Positions 17,135 to 27,592 are shown, numbered from the stretch's first letter. The stretch: DNA of 57,747 bases from Clostridia bacterium (GCA_024404245.1 JAKSQH010000004.1:1-57747), one strand, 5' to 3'. Numbers and translations are program-made. The notes: generated by a model not told the origin, from the letters alone.

Positions 17135-20100
17135 TCAGGAATCTGTAACCTTGCGGAAAACAAAACCGTAAAGATCGAAACAGCTGCCGGGCAGGAAGAC
17201 CAGCGATACCGAGCACATGCCTCCGGGAACACGGACGCGGAAGGACTGTGTATCGCCGGCGTTCCCGCGGAACATGGCCAGTTCTGTCATACTTTCACCG
17301 CGGTCATTTTCCATACGGACCGTAACGGCGTTTGTTTCCAGCGGGGTATATCCGTGCAGAACAAGTTCCGCCTCCCGCAGTGTACCGAAGTCCATTTCAT
17401 CCCAGGCGAGTGTGACGTTGTTGCCGATGCCGAGAATCCGGTCATCTTCCTTCCGGAACGCGTCACCCCAGATTCTGTCGGCTCCGGCCGCTGCCTGCGG
17501 CCTGAAAGCCCGGCTCTTTTTTTCAAAGCGGAATCCCTTCAGATGCACTTTGTCAGTCATGGAAAAGCACAGTGTACGCATGCCTGTCAGCACTTCGGGG
17601 AGCTTCCATGTTTCCTCCTGATAGACATTCCAGATGCTGGGCTTTTTGTATATCAGCACGGTGAAGGGACGAACACCGTCTTTACGCGGATCGTCAAGCC
17701 ATACGGTGATTTCATGCGTGTTTCCGTCCAGCGCGAAAACAGGCATGGTTACGGTGTCACTTCCGGCTTTGCCGAAATCAACACGGCTGAACCCGGCCAT
17801 GCTGTATCCGTCACGCGCGAACGCGATGCCCTGCTCATTCCCGGCGCCGATATCCCCGTCGCTCAGGTCATACAGACCCGCGCTTACGAAAACGTACGGA
17901 TCGAGTGCCGCACTGCCGAATCCGCTTGCCGTAACCTCGAGCTGGCTGATCAGTTCCGGATGATCGTCCGCGTTTCCGCTCAGCGCACGCAGCAGGAAAG
18001 TGCCGTCACCTCTGCCGGTCAGAATCACGCGGTCCTCTGTGACGCGCAGCACCGCGGAAGGCGTTTCGATTCCGGATTCGTTTGTGACCTGCCAGCGGAT
18101 CGGGCGGGGGGACGCGTCGGCGGGGAATAACCGCCAGACGAACGCGCACTCGGGGTGTTCGGGGGTAAGATCCGTGCTGCCTTCCGGCGTCAGGCCGATC
18201 CGGCGCAGACAGATTTCATGCCCGGAAGTTTCAGGTATCCTCTGCAGACAGCTGACACCGGGGACGCGCTCAGCGCGGCGAACGGGAATCTCCAGCCGGG
18301 CGCCTTCACGGCCGGGACTTCCGGTTTCAATCACAATGTTTTCATCTCTTCCGTCGGATCCGACAATCAGCAGCAACTTTCCGCCGAACAGACGCCGGCT
18401 GGTGCTCTTGTATTCCTCTGTATCGGTCGGATCGCCGTTATCGGTGCCGAGCAGCCTGCCGCCGCCGCTGACGCGGATATTGATCCTGTTCCGCGCGTTT
18501 TCCACGGGATGACCGTTTTCGTCCTCGATTGTTACGGTGACAAAGGTGATATCCTGACCGTCCGAGAGAAGAAAGGGGTCTTCGGATGACAGGACGAGCT
18601 TCTTCCCGTCACCGGATGTGCAGCGGCTTTCCTCGCAGAGCAGTGAACCGTTCCGGTCATAGCCGCGGGCCGTGAGTACGCCGGGGCGGAAAGGAACGCG
18701 CCAGCGGGGCATGCATTTTTCCGCGTTTCCGGGCTCAACCGGTTTCCGGCCGAGGCTTTCGCCGTTCAGAACGAGCTCGGCTTCAGCGGCGTTTGTCATG
18801 ACGTTGACATCGATCATCTGACCGAGATTCCAGTCCCAGTTGACGCCGATGTGGATCATCGGCCGGTCCGTCCACTGGCTCTGAAACAGATAATACATAT
18901 CCTTCGGGAAACAGGCTGTATCCGCCAGACCGAAGTAGCAGGACCGCGTCCGGTAAGGGGTCGGTTCGCCGATGTAGTCGATTCCGCTCCAGAGAAACTG
19001 CCCCATGGAATACGGGTTGTTGAGATCATCGCATATCAGGCTGCACGGATCCTTCGCGCCCCAGGAACTGGTACTGTTGCCCAGCGATGAGCATTGCAGA
19101 TCAACATCGCACAGAATGCTTTTGTTTGCCGGGAAATGATAGATACCGCGGCTGAACAGCATGCTGCCTGTTTCACTGCCGTAGATGACCCAGTCCGGAT
19201 GCTTCGCGTGATGCGCGTCATAGTATTTCTCACCGTAATTGTATCCGGGGATCCGGATATCCTCCGCGCAACGCTGCGCGCCTTCCCAAGGCATGTAGTT
19301 GGAACCGAAGGTAACCGCCGCGTGCCCTTCCGGATCGTGCTCCCTGACCTGACGTGCGAGCGTCAGCATGACCTGCCTGCCGCGTTCATCCGCGTGCATA
19401 TCGTAGATCTCATTGCCGACCGACCACATGATCACGCACGGATGGCAGCGGTCACGCCGGATCCACAGCGCGACATCCTCCGCCTCATGCGCCGGGAAGA
19501 AACGTGCGTAGTCGAATTCCGTTTTGCTGCGCTCCCACATGTCAAAGGCTTCATCGATCACCAGAATGCCCGCTTCATCACACAGATCCAGCAGCGCAGA
19601 AGCCGGCGGATTATGACTGGTACGCAGGGCGTTGACGCCCATTTCCTTCATCACGCGCAGCTGACGGGCAGCCGCTTTCGGATGAAACGCCGCGCCGAGG
19701 CAGCCGAGATCGTGGTGAAGACAGACGCCTTTCAGCTTTGTGTGCTCCCCGTTCAGGAAAAAACCGTTTGCAGGATCAAAGCGCAGCGTACGGAATCCGA
19801 TTTTCAGCTGCTCGGTCTGTTCACCGAAGGAGACTGTCAGTGTATACAGATACGGATCACTGACGGACCATTTCCGGACAAAAGGAACGCGGAGCACGGC
19901 CAACGCTTTGCCGTGATCTGCTTCGGCGGACGCGGTACCCGCGGGCGCTCCGTTCCTGTCCGTCAGGCAGGCGGTGAATGTGCCGGAACCGGTTACTTCC
20001 GCGCTGACACGAAGCTCCCAGCCGTTATCCAATTCATTTGTCACGGCATAAAGACCGTCCGGAACCAGATGCTCCGCCGGAAGTGTGACCAGATGCACAT

Positions 20101-20500
20101 CACGGAAGATACCGCTGCCGGAATACCAGCGGCTGTTCGGGCTGCGGTGGCGGATGTGAACCGTCAGTTCGTTTTCCCCGTCGCGCAGTCTGCCGGTAAG
20201 GTCGGCGTAGAACGCGGTATATCCGTACGCGTGCGAGGCGATGATTTCGCCGTTGAGCAGCACATCGCAATCCATGTATACGCCGTCAAAATGCACAAGG
20301 CAGACCGGCGCGGAACAGATGCCCTCCGGCAGAACGCGCCTGTACCACGCGTCGGCGGTTTCATACAGATTATTCGCCTGGCTTATCAGCCAGTCATGCG
20401 GCAGATCAACAGCCTGCCATTCCGCTCCGGCAGCCTGCTCCGGAGTGCTTCCGGACGGAAGCTTGACGAAGGACCATCCGTTATTGATCAGTTGTTTCAT
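17135..20500 (-). CDS. glycoside hydrolase family 2 (beta-galactosidase-like), long C-terminus
   Basis: A 1121-residue intracellular GH2 enzyme with no signal peptide. The order is a sugar-binding jelly-roll, an Ig-like domain, a TIM barrel (about 270-560), further Ig-like domains, and C-terminal carbohydrate-binding-like beta domains (about 860-1121). Glu364 in WSVGNE is the expected acid/base and Glu443 in YGSETGS the nucleophile. The start at 20500 has GGAGAG five bases upstream; the frame extends further but without a ribosome site. Specificity (galactose, mannose or glucuronic acid linkage) cannot be fixed by eye. Confidence 0.88.
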   Translation of the reverse strand: MKQLINNGWSFVKLPSGSTPEQAAGAEWQAVDLPHDWLISQANNLYETADAWYRRVLPEGICSAPVCLVHFDGVYMDCDVLLNGEIIASHAYGYTAFYADLTGRLRDGENELTVHIRHRSPNSRWYSGSGIFRDVHLVTLPAEHLVPDGLYAVTNELDNGWELRVSAEVTGSGTFTACLTDRNGAPAGTASAEADHGKALAVLRVPFVRKWSVSDPYLYTLTVSFGEQTEQLKIGFRTLRFDPANGFFLNGEHTKLKGVCLHHDLGCLGAAFHPKAAARQLRVMKEMGVNALRTSHNPPASALLDLCDEAGILVIDEAFDMWERSKTEFDYARFFPAHEAEDVALWIRRDRCHPCVIMWSVGNEIYDMHADERGRQVMLTLARQVREHDPEGHAAVTFGSNYMPWEGAQRCAEDIRIPGYNYGEKYYDAHHAKHPDWVIYGSETGSMLFSRGIYHFPANKSILCDVDLQCSSLGNSTSSWGAKDPCSLICDDLNNPYSMGQFLWSGIDYIGEPTPYRTRSCYFGLADTACFPKDMYYLFQSQWTDRPMIHIGVNWDWNLGQMIDVNVMTNAAEAELVLNGESLGRKPVEPGNAEKCMPRWRVPFRPGVLTARGYDRNGSLLCEESRCTSGDGKKLVLSSEDPFLLSDGQDITFVTVTIEDENGHPVENARNRINIRVSGGGRLLGTDNGDPTDTEEYKSTSRRLFGGKLLLIVGSDGRDENIVIETGSPGREGARLEIPVRRAERVPGVSCLQRIPETSGHEICLRRIGLTPEGSTDLTPEHPECAFVWRLFPADASPRPIRWQVTNESGIETPSAVLRVTEDRVILTGRGDGTFLLRALSGNADDHPELISQLEVTASGFGSAALDPYVFVSAGLYDLSDGDIGAGNEQGIAFARDGYSMAGFSRVDFGKAGSDTVTMPVFALDGNTHEITVWLDDPRKDGVRPFTVLIYKKPSIWNVYQEETWKLPEVLTGMRTLCFSMTDKVHLKGFRFEKKSRAFRPQAAAGADRIWGDAFRKEDDRILGIGNNVTLAWDEMDFGTLREAELVLHGYTPLETNAVTVRMENDRGESMTELAMFRGNAGDTQSFRVRVPGGMCSVSLVFLPGSCFDLYGFVFRKVTDS

Positions 20501-20602
20501 AATGCTCTCCCATACAGTACATGATTGTTTTCCGTTGTTTTGCCGGCTGTCCGGTTCACGACGGTTCCGCCTGATATGAAAACAGGAGGTACGGTCTCTG
20601 CC

Positions 20603-20638
20603 GTACAAATCATATCATATTCAATGTCAGTTTGTACA
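20603..20638 (-). promoter_or_regulatory. GH2 promoter with flanking inverted repeat
   Basis: On the minus strand TGTACA (20633-20638), an 18-bp spacer and TATGAT (20609-20614) make a weak promoter for the GH2 gene. GTACAAA (20603-20609) and TTTGTAC (20631-20637) are exact complements. They touch the -10 and -35, as expected for a substrate-responsive operator. Confidence 0.45.
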
Positions 20639-20765
20639 GTGCGTTATCCTGCCGCGGACAGCCGGCACGCATACAAACGCGAATAAGTATGCTTTCCTTT
20701 GCGGGTATGAGGGAAGCCGGTTTCACGGTTCACACCGTCTTCACGTAATATTCATGTTGTATTGC

Positions 20766-20794
20766 TTGATTTGGAAGGCGCGGGCGGGTATACT
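20766..20794 (+). promoter_or_regulatory. promoter of the two-component operon
   Basis: TTGATT (20766-20771), a 17-bp spacer and TATACT (20789-20794), 31 bp before the response regulator ATG. The 20501-20824 gap holds only this promoter and the divergent GH2 promoter. Confidence 0.65.
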
Positions 20795-20824
20795 TCCTGT
20801 ATGAAGGAAGCAGGGGTGAAACGG

Positions 20825-21490
20825 ATGAAGTTGCTGATTGTGGATGACGAACCGGGAATCCGGACACTGATCCGGAAGTACGCGCAGTTTGAGGGCTATG
20901 AGACAGAGGAAGCGGAGAACGGAATGGCTGCCGTGGAACTGTGCAGAAACCGTAAGTTCGATCTGATCATTATGGATGTGATGATGCCCGAACTGGATGG
21001 CTTTTCCGCTGTGCGCGAGATCAGGAAGCATGATACAACCCCTGTGATTATGCTTTCCGCGCGCGGTGAGGAGTATGACAGGATTCATGGCTTTGAACTC
21101 GGCATTGATGATTATGTTGTGAAGCCGTTTTCACCGAAGGAACTGATTATGCGCGTGAACGCTGTGCTGAAGCGCGCGGCGCGGACACCGGAGGATGAAA
21201 ACATACTTGAGTTCGGCGAACTGCGAATCGATTTTTCCGCCCGGCGGGTAACCGTTGAAGGGAAAACGGTTGACCTGAGTCCGAAAGAGTATGACCTGCT
21301 GTTCTATATGGCAAAGAACTGCGGAATTGCCCTGACACGCGAGAAACTGCTCAGCAATGTTTGGGGATACGAGTTTTTCGGGGATGACAGAACGCTTGAC
21401 ACGCATATCAAGCTGCTGAGAAAACAGCTGGGTCCGTGCGCGGACAGAATCACCACGCTCCGGGGAGTGGGGTATCGCTTTGAGAAATAA
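20825..21490 (+). CDS. OmpR/PhoB-family response regulator
   Basis: A 221-residue regulator: a receiver domain (residues 1-120) with acidic pocket Asp7-Asp8, phospho-acceptor Asp51 (IIMDVMMPE) and Lys in VVKPFSP, then a winged-helix DNA-binding domain. The latter shows LSPKEYDLL, the recognition region DDRTLDTHIKLLRKQL and the wing RGVGYRF. AGGGGTG precedes the ATG. It overlaps the histidine kinase by 11 bp. Target genes are not evident. Confidence 0.92.
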   Translation: MKLLIVDDEPGIRTLIRKYAQFEGYETEEAENGMAAVELCRNRKFDLIIMDVMMPELDGFSAVREIRKHDTTPVIMLSARGEEYDRIHGFELGIDDYVVKPFSPKELIMRVNAVLKRAARTPEDENILEFGELRIDFSARRVTVEGKTVDLSPKEYDLLFYMAKNCGIALTREKLLSNVWGYEFFGDDRTLDTHIKLLRKQLGPCADRITTLRGVGYRFEK

Positions 21491-22967
21491 ACGGAAACTC
21501 GCGTATCGCGATGAGACAATACTGGGCCGGGTCGGAATCAGAACCAAGATTCTGACCTGGCTTGTTGTGCTTGTGGCGTTTGTGATTTCACTTGTATGGC
21601 TCTGCCAGATTGTGCTGACGTTTGATATCTACAAGAATTACAAAACGGAACGGATTACGGCCGCGGCGAATGTGATTGCCGACAATATTGACAATCCGGA
21701 ACTTGCCATGCTGTGCGACCGCCTGTCCGGCGACGAGGACATCTGCATTCTGCTGCTTGATGAACACGGCGGGACGCGGATTTCCGCCGACCATGTGCGC
21801 TACTGCCTTCTTCATCATATGAACGGTGAGCAGCTTGAAAGCTGGGCCGGAAAAGCCAAGGAGTCCGGAAAACCGGTGATTGAGCTGGTTAATGTGGTTC
21901 CGTTTATCAATGATCAGTACAGCCCGGACAAATTCCGCGGAAGTGTGCCGCAGGACCGCGGCGACCGCGGCATGAGCATGCTGTATGTCAGAAAAGTGAC
22001 ATTCGGCGGCGGTGAGGGTACGCTGCTTCTGAACGCGCAGATCACCCCGTTCGGAACGACCATGAGAACAATGCGGCGTCAGTTCATCCTGATATCCTGC
22101 GCTGTGATGCTGATCACGGTTGTTCTCGGCTTTTTCATGTCCAGAAGCATATCCGAACCTATTATCGAAACAAACGAGGCCGCGAGACGCCTGTCAGCTT
22201 TCCGGTACACGCGCCCGCCGCACAGCGGGGGATACAGGGAGATCGCAGAGCTTAATGATACGCTTGTCCGGGCGGCGGAAGACCTGAGCCGGGTGGAGGA
22301 CATGCAGAAAGAACTGATCGCGAATATCAGCCATGACCTGCGGACCCCGCTGACGATGATCGGCGGATATGCCGAAGTGATGCGGGATATTCCGGAGGAA
22401 AACACGCCGGAGAACATGCAGGTGATCATCGATGAAACCAGCCGGCTGACCTCTCTGGTCAATCAGGTGCTGGACTACTCGCGCATTCAGTCCGGCGCGA
22501 TGAGAATGCAGCCGGAAGAAATGGATATCACAGATGAGATCGGGCAGATTATACAGCGAATCGCCAAAATGACGGAGAAGAACGGATACATCATCCTATT
22601 CAGCCCGGAGGAACATTTCACGGTCAGCGCGGACCGCGACGCCTTCGGACAGATTGTGTACAATCTTGTGGGAAACGCCCTGACATATACCGGCGATGAC
22701 CGCACCGTAAAGGTTTCGCAGAAAAAGAACGGCGGGAGGGTGCGCGTTTCAGTGTCGGACAGCGGACAGGGAATACCCCCGGGTGAACTGCCGATGATAT
22801 GGGACCGGTATTACCGGACAACGGACACGCACCGCAGGGCGGTGATTGGAAGCGGACTGGGGCTGAATATTGTACGCAGTCTGCTGGAATTGCACAGCGC
22901 GCCGTACGGTGTGGAAAGCAGCGCGCAGGACGGAACCACGTTCTGGTTTGAGTTTGACATCGTGTAG
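21480..22967 (+). CDS. sensor histidine kinase
   Basis: A 495-residue membrane kinase partnered with the preceding regulator. It has two membrane helices (about 24-46 and 200-222), an extracellular sensor of about 150 residues, a short HAMP-like linker and the phosphoacceptor His285 in NISHDLRTPLTM. The ATPase domain has the N-box (NLVGNALTY), GQGIPP and GSGLGLNIV. A TTG start inside the end of the regulator gene is used. The signal is unknown. Confidence 0.9.
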   Translation: MRNKRKLAYRDETILGRVGIRTKILTWLVVLVAFVISLVWLCQIVLTFDIYKNYKTERITAAANVIADNIDNPELAMLCDRLSGDEDICILLLDEHGGTRISADHVRYCLLHHMNGEQLESWAGKAKESGKPVIELVNVVPFINDQYSPDKFRGSVPQDRGDRGMSMLYVRKVTFGGGEGTLLLNAQITPFGTTMRTMRRQFILISCAVMLITVVLGFFMSRSISEPIIETNEAARRLSAFRYTRPPHSGGYREIAELNDTLVRAAEDLSRVEDMQKELIANISHDLRTPLTMIGGYAEVMRDIPEENTPENMQVIIDETSRLTSLVNQVLDYSRIQSGAMRMQPEEMDITDEIGQIIQRIAKMTEKNGYIILFSPEEHFTVSADRDAFGQIVYNLVGNALTYTGDDRTVKVSQKKNGGRVRVSVSDSGQGIPPGELPMIWDRYYRTTDTHRRAVIGSGLGLNIVRSLLELHSAPYGVESSAQDGTTFWFEFDIV

Positions 22968-23079
22968 CGACAGGCGCGGGAATGAACTCTTTTCACTTCA
23001 TGTTCACACATTTTTCCGGAATTGGCTACAGAAATATGATATACTGCGTATGATGAAATTTTCCAGCGGCGGTGATTGA

Positions 23080-24831
23080 ATGAGCAAGTTGATCGGTATT
23101 GACCTCGGTACGACAAACTCCTGTGTATCCTTTATAGAAAACGGGCATGCCGTTATTGTTCCGAACGCCGAGGGCGGGAGAACAACCCCCTCCGTGGTCG
23201 CGTTCACAAAATCCGGTGAGCGGCTTGTCGGAACGGCTGCCAAGCGGCAGGCAATCACGAATGCCGCCGGTACGGTTATTTCCGTCAAGCGTGAAATGGG
23301 CGGAGACAAGAAATACGATATTTACGGGAAGCAGTATACGCCGCAGGAAATCTCCGCGATGATTCTGAGAAAGCTGAAAACCGACGCGGAGGAATATATC
23401 GGCGAGAAGGTTACCGACGCGGTGATTACCGTACCCGCGTATTTTTCGGACGCGCAGCGTCAGGCAACAAAGGACGCGGGCCTGATCGCGGGGTTGAATG
23501 TGCTGCGCATCATCAATGAGCCGACATCCGCCGCGCTGGCTTACGGATTTGACAAGGAGCAGCCGCGCAAGATCATGGTTTATGACTTCGGCGGGGGCAC
23601 TTTTGACGTTTCCGTGCTCGATATAGACCGGGACGCGATTGAGGTGCTGTCAACATCCGGTAACAACCATCTCGGCGGGGACGATTTTGACCGCTGTGTT
23701 GTCGGCTGGCTGCTGGAGGAATTCAAAAAACAGAACAAAACCGATATTTCACGTGATATTGTTGCCATGCAGCGCCTGACGGAGGCGGCGGAGAATGCCA
23801 AAATCGAGCTGTCGTCCGGAAACGAGGCAATGATCAACCTTCCGTTCCTGTCCGTCGCGAACGGTGTTCCGCAGCACCTGGAATGCACGCTGACAAGAGC
23901 ACGCTTCAATGAACTGACGGAGCATCTTGTGCGTGCGACGGAGGAACCTGTGCGCCGTGCCGTACGGGATGCCGGTATTCAGTTCAGCGATATTGACAAG
24001 GTGCTGCTTGTCGGCGGTTCCACAAGAATCCCGGCTGTGCAGGAAGCCGTGCGGAAGATGACCGGGCATGAACCGTCACGTGATATCAACCCGGACGAAT
24101 GCGTTGCCATGGGAGCGTGTCTGCAGGGCGGTGTTCTCACCGGCGCGATCAACTCCATAGTGCTGATTGATGTGACGCCGCTTTCGCTTGGCATTGAAAC
24201 GATGGGAGATGTGTTCGCGAAGATTATTGACCGCAATACGCCGCTGCCCTGTCAGCACTCGCAGGTATTCACAACGGCCGCGAATTTCCAGACATCGGTC
24301 GAGATCAATGTGCTACAGGGCGAGCGTGAAATCGCGTCACAGAACAAATCCCTGGGCAAGTTCCGCCTTGAGGGCATACGGCGCGCGCTTCGCGGAATCC
24401 CGCAGATTGAGGTAACGTTCTCCATCGATACAAACGGTATTGTGCATGTGACCGCGAAGGACCTCGGAACAAACCGGAGCCAGGATATCACCATTTCGGG
24501 AAGCTCCAATATGAGCCGGGAGGATATTGACCGGGCCATCCGGGACGCGGAGACCTACGCGAAGCAGGACGCCGCGAAGAAAGAACGGCAGGCTGTGAAG
24601 GATCAGGCCGAATCCCTGCTTTCCGAAGCCAGAAGAGCGGGAAAGAAAATGAAACCGGAAGACCGTGAGCAGCTGGAACGTGCTGCCGCGCAGCTTGAAT
24701 CCGCGCTTGAGAGCGATGACATGACGCGCGCGGGACAGGCGAAGACCGAACTGGAGCAGATACTCAGCACCTGCGGCAGATACCGCGGTGAAAACAACGG
24801 CAGCAACGATGACGGTTCCTATGATGTGTAA
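23080..24831 (+). CDS. DnaK/Hsp70-type chaperone
   Basis: A 583-residue Hsp70 with the full ATPase domain ([11 protein letters not shown] at the N-terminus, [27 protein letters not shown]), a beta substrate-binding domain (from about 370) and a helical lid. The C-terminal tail is short and Asn/Asp/Gly-rich. It is not beside grpE or hrcA but is followed by DUF5685 and J-domain genes, so it may be a second, specialised DnaK. It is a little shorter than housekeeping DnaK (about 610-640). Confidence 0.9.
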   Translation: MSKLIGIDLGTTNSCVSFIENGHAVIVPNAEGGRTTPSVVAFTKSGERLVGTAAKRQAITNAAGTVISVKREMGGDKKYDIYGKQYTPQEISAMILRKLKTDAEEYIGEKVTDAVITVPAYFSDAQRQATKDAGLIAGLNVLRIINEPTSAALAYGFDKEQPRKIMVYDFGGGTFDVSVLDIDRDAIEVLSTSGNNHLGGDDFDRCVVGWLLEEFKKQNKTDISRDIVAMQRLTEAAENAKIELSSGNEAMINLPFLSVANGVPQHLECTLTRARFNELTEHLVRATEEPVRRAVRDAGIQFSDIDKVLLVGGSTRIPAVQEAVRKMTGHEPSRDINPDECVAMGACLQGGVLTGAINSIVLIDVTPLSLGIETMGDVFAKIIDRNTPLPCQHSQVFTTAANFQTSVEINVLQGEREIASQNKSLGKFRLEGIRRALRGIPQIEVTFSIDTNGIVHVTAKDLGTNRSQDITISGSSNMSREDIDRAIRDAETYAKQDAAKKERQAVKDQAESLLSEARRAGKKMKPEDREQLERAAAQLESALESDDMTRAGQAKTELEQILSTCGRYRGENNGSNDDGSYDV

Positions 24832-24839
24832 GGAGAAAT

Positions 24840-25703
24840 ATGTTCGGATATATTGTACCGGCGTTTTCCGCGCTTTCCGATGAGCAGAAGGCGTCATACC
24901 GCGGGTATTACTGCGGCCTTTGTGACGCGCTTTCCGTTATCACCGGCAGACCCGGCCGCCTGACCCTGAGCAATGACCTGACATTTATTTATCTTCTGCT
25001 TGATTCGCTGTATGAGCCGGAAACCGATGAGAAGCTGCTCCGGTGTCCCGTACATCCCGTCAAAAAGCAGAGGGTTATCACCTCAGCCGTGAGCGGTTAC
25101 TGCGCTGACATGAATCTGCTGCTGACCCGGTATAAGCTGGCCGATCAGTATGAGGATGACGGGAGCCGTATCGCGCGTGCGATCGGACGGAAAATGGATG
25201 ACCTGATTACTGAAATCACGACGCGGCATCCGGCACAGTCCGCCGCGATCGGGAACGCGGTGCACGAAATCAATGCCCTTGAGAAACAGATTACGGCGTC
25301 ACGGCAGAAGCCGGATGATCTGGACCGGCTGTGTAACCTGACGGGCGAGATTCTGGCGCAGTTGTGCCTGTACAAAGAGGATGATCCGTGGACCGGACTG
25401 CTCCGGGGTCTCGGTTCGTCACTGGGACGTTTCATCTATCTGATGGATGCTTATGACGATCTGAAGAAAGATATTTCGCGAAAGAGATTCAATCCTTTGA
25501 TTCCGTATATGTCCAGACCGGATTTTGACACTTTCACGCATGACACGCTGAACATGTTCGCGTCTGAAGCTGCCGAATGCCTGGAGACGCTGCCGCTTGT
25601 GAAGAATCTGGATATTCTGAGAAATATTGTTTACAGCGGCATATGGCAGCGGTGGGCGGCGCTTCATTCCGCAGCCGGCAAGGAGAAGATGCATGATGAA
25701 TGA
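24840..25703 (+). CDS. DUF5685-like protein
   Basis: A 287-residue cytoplasmic helical protein that I match to DUF5685 by its N-terminal MFGY start and the [13 protein letters not shown] segment. Cysteines cluster near residues 25-28 (CGLC) and 63 and 80. [12 protein letters not shown] near residue 200 resembles the DDxxD metal motif of prenyl synthase folds. It sits 8 bp after DnaK and overlaps the J-protein gene. Function unknown; the context suggests a partner or client of that chaperone pair. Confidence 0.7.
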   Translation: MFGYIVPAFSALSDEQKASYRGYYCGLCDALSVITGRPGRLTLSNDLTFIYLLLDSLYEPETDEKLLRCPVHPVKKQRVITSAVSGYCADMNLLLTRYKLADQYEDDGSRIARAIGRKMDDLITEITTRHPAQSAAIGNAVHEINALEKQITASRQKPDDLDRLCNLTGEILAQLCLYKEDDPWTGLLRGLGSSLGRFIYLMDAYDDLKKDISRKRFNPLIPYMSRPDFDTFTHDTLNMFASEAAECLETLPLVKNLDILRNIVYSGIWQRWAALHSAAGKEKMHDE

Positions 25704-26538
25704 TCCTTTTTCGGTCCTCGGTGTATCCCGTGGCGCGACCGAGGATGAAATCAAAGCGGCATACCGCAAGCTGGCAAAGAAATATCATCCGGATCTGAAT
25801 CCGGGCGATCAGACCGCGGAGCGGAAAATGCGGGAAATCAACGAGGCGTATGCCGAAGCGCTCCGCATCAAACGCACCGGAACGGGCAGCGCATCCGGCT
25901 ACGGCAACGGTGCCGGCGGCTACGGCAGTTCATCCGGCGGTTACGGCGGCTATGGCGGCGGAAATACGTACGGCTCCTACAACGGGGGAAATTCGTCCTA
26001 CAATCAGAACCGTGACGGATATTCCTCATCCGGGCAGGGATACGGCGGTAACGGCTGGGAAGGTTTCAACCCCTTTGCCGGATTCGGATTTGAACCGTTT
26101 TCATTCGGCGGCGGACGCTCCGCGCGATTCCGGCCGGCCGGACGCGCTTACCGGACACCGGAACTGGAAACCGTGCGGCAGCACATTCTGGCGGAACGGT
26201 ATACGGACGCGATTGACCGGCTGAACCGGATTCCGTATCATGACGCCGACTGGTACGCGCTGTACGCGCTGGCCGATGTCGGGCTCGGGAACCGCAGCTC
26301 GGCGCTTGATCACGCGCAGAACGCCGTGCGCCTTGCCCCGGATGACCCGGAATACAATGAACTGCTCTCGACGCTTGAGTCCGGGAGCCGTTCCTATGAG
26401 CAGAGGCAGAGCAATATGGGTTTTGACCTGAAATCATTTATCTGTTCCAATCCCTGCCTGAGCTGCTGCCTGATCAACACGGTTCTGAACTGCTGCTGTT
26501 TCGGCGGCGGCTACCGATACGGAACATTCTGCTGCTAA
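25693..26538 (+). CDS. J-domain protein with Gly/Ser/Tyr-rich linker and Cys-rich tail
   Basis: An Hsp40-type co-chaperone of about 281 residues. Residues 1-62 are a J domain with the KYHPDL motif. Residues about 70-150 form a low-complexity Gly/Ser/Tyr/Asn linker. The rest is a TPR-like helical region ([17 protein letters not shown]) and a Cys-rich end ([18 protein letters not shown]). It lacks the zinc-finger and peptide-binding domains of DnaJ. AGGAG precedes twin ATGs at 25693 and 25696. It should stimulate the DnaK two genes upstream. Confidence 0.85.
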   Translation: MMNDPFSVLGVSRGATEDEIKAAYRKLAKKYHPDLNPGDQTAERKMREINEAYAEALRIKRTGTGSASGYGNGAGGYGSSSGGYGGYGGGNTYGSYNGGNSSYNQNRDGYSSSGQGYGGNGWEGFNPFAGFGFEPFSFGGGRSARFRPAGRAYRTPELETVRQHILAERYTDAIDRLNRIPYHDADWYALYALADVGLGNRSSALDHAQNAVRLAPDDPEYNELLSTLESGSRSYEQRQSNMGFDLKSFICSNPCLSCCLINTVLNCCCFGGGYRYGTFCC

Positions 26539-26562
26539 AACTATAGAACAGGAGAGAACAAA

Positions 26563-26997
26563 ATGCTTCAGAAAATCAAAAACGCGATTATCCGCTTCAT
26601 GGACGGCCGCTACGGCCTTGACAACCTCGGCCAGTTTACCCTGATTGCAGGTCTTGCCGTCAGTATCCTTTCATCCATTCTGCAAAGCTCACTGCTGAGC
26701 CTGATCGGGTTCATCCTGTATATTGTTACGCTGTTCAGAATGTTTTCGAAAAACAGGGAGAAACGCAGACAGGAAAACATCAGATACATGGATATTACCG
26801 GGAACATCAGGCCGCGGATCAGGCGGTTCACCGGCAACGCGAAAACGCGTGTTTCCCAGTTCATCAAACGCCTGAAGAACAGCAAAGAATATAAGTACTT
26901 CAGATGCCCGGGCTGCAAGGCATTGCTGAGGAAAAAGAGGTCTTCCGAAACGAAGGAGATTACCTGTGTACGCTGCGGACACAAGTTCACAAAATAA
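26563..26997 (+). CDS. membrane-anchored zinc-ribbon protein
   Basis: A 144-residue protein with two membrane helices (about 22-38 and 43-60), a basic linker and a C-terminal zinc ribbon with paired CPGC and CVRC motifs. GGAGAG precedes the ATG. It closes the DnaK/DUF5685/J-protein run with a 24-bp gap, so it is likely in the same operon. Function unknown. Confidence 0.8.
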   Translation: MLQKIKNAIIRFMDGRYGLDNLGQFTLIAGLAVSILSSILQSSLLSLIGFILYIVTLFRMFSKNREKRRQENIRYMDITGNIRPRIRRFTGNAKTRVSQFIKRLKNSKEYKYFRCPGCKALLRKKRSSETKEITCVRCGHKFTK

Positions 26998-27036
26998 CGG
27001 TAAACACGCGGTATACCGCGAAAAGGAGGTGAATGA

Positions 27037-27267
27037 ATGAAGATCACGCTGAACCCTGATGGTGAGATTGTAAAGATTGTTAAGGAAGGACTGAAGCGGA
27101 CCGGAGGTTACTGCCCGTGCCGCACGGAAAAGAAAGAAGAGTACAGATGCATGTGTGAAGAGTTCAAATCCCAGATCGCGGATCCCGCTTTTGAAGGATT
27201 CTGTCACTGTATGCTATACTATAAATCCAATAAGGAAACATCCGAAGGAGAAGATCAGAATGGCTGA
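27037..27267 (+). CDS. ferredoxin-thioredoxin reductase catalytic-type protein
   Basis: A 76-residue protein with the FTR catalytic-chain cysteine pattern: YCPC, then CMC, then FCHC (about residues 25-57). In plant and cyanobacterial FTR these hold a 4Fe-4S cluster and an active disulfide that passes ferredoxin electrons to thioredoxin. AAGGAGGTG precedes the ATG. It overlaps the thioredoxin gene by 8 bp, which supports the pairing directly. No variable subunit gene is visible. Confidence 0.85.
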   Translation: MKITLNPDGEIVKIVKEGLKRTGGYCPCRTEKKEEYRCMCEEFKSQIADPAFEGFCHCMLYYKSNKETSEGEDQNG

Positions 27268-27580
27268 AATCGTAATTACAAAAGATAATTTCGAAAATGA
27301 AGTGCTGAAGTCCGGCATTCCCGTTCTGCTGGATTTCTGGGCACCGTGGTGCGGTCCGTGCAGAATGCTTGCGCCCGTTGTTGAAGACATTGCCGACCGG
27401 TATGAAGGAAAAATCAGGGTCGGTAAGGTGAATGTGGATGAGGAAGCGGAGCTCGCCGTCATGTTCCGGGTGGTGAGCATTCCGATGCTCGTTGTTGTGA
27501 AGGACGGGAAAACCGCGGAGACCTCTGTCGGCTATATGCCGGCTGAAGAAGCGGAAAAGATGCTTGAAAAATATATTTAA
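27260..27580 (+). CDS. thioredoxin
   Basis: A 106-residue cytoplasmic thioredoxin with the classic WCGPC active site (around residue 29) and the cis-Pro in SIPML. GAAGGAG sits upstream of the ATG at 27260, which lies inside the end of the FTR gene. It is probably reduced by that FTR, giving a ferredoxin-linked thiol system suited to an anaerobe. Confidence 0.93.
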   Translation: MAEIVITKDNFENEVLKSGIPVLLDFWAPWCGPCRMLAPVVEDIADRYEGKIRVGKVNVDEEAELAVMFRVVSIPMLVVVKDGKTAETSVGYMPAEEAEKMLEKYI

Positions 27581-27592
27581 GGGGGAAATAAA

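Noticed and set aside
19094-20524. Long plus frame opposite the GH2 gene
   Set aside because: Antisense shadow; GH2 catalytic motifs lie on the minus strand.
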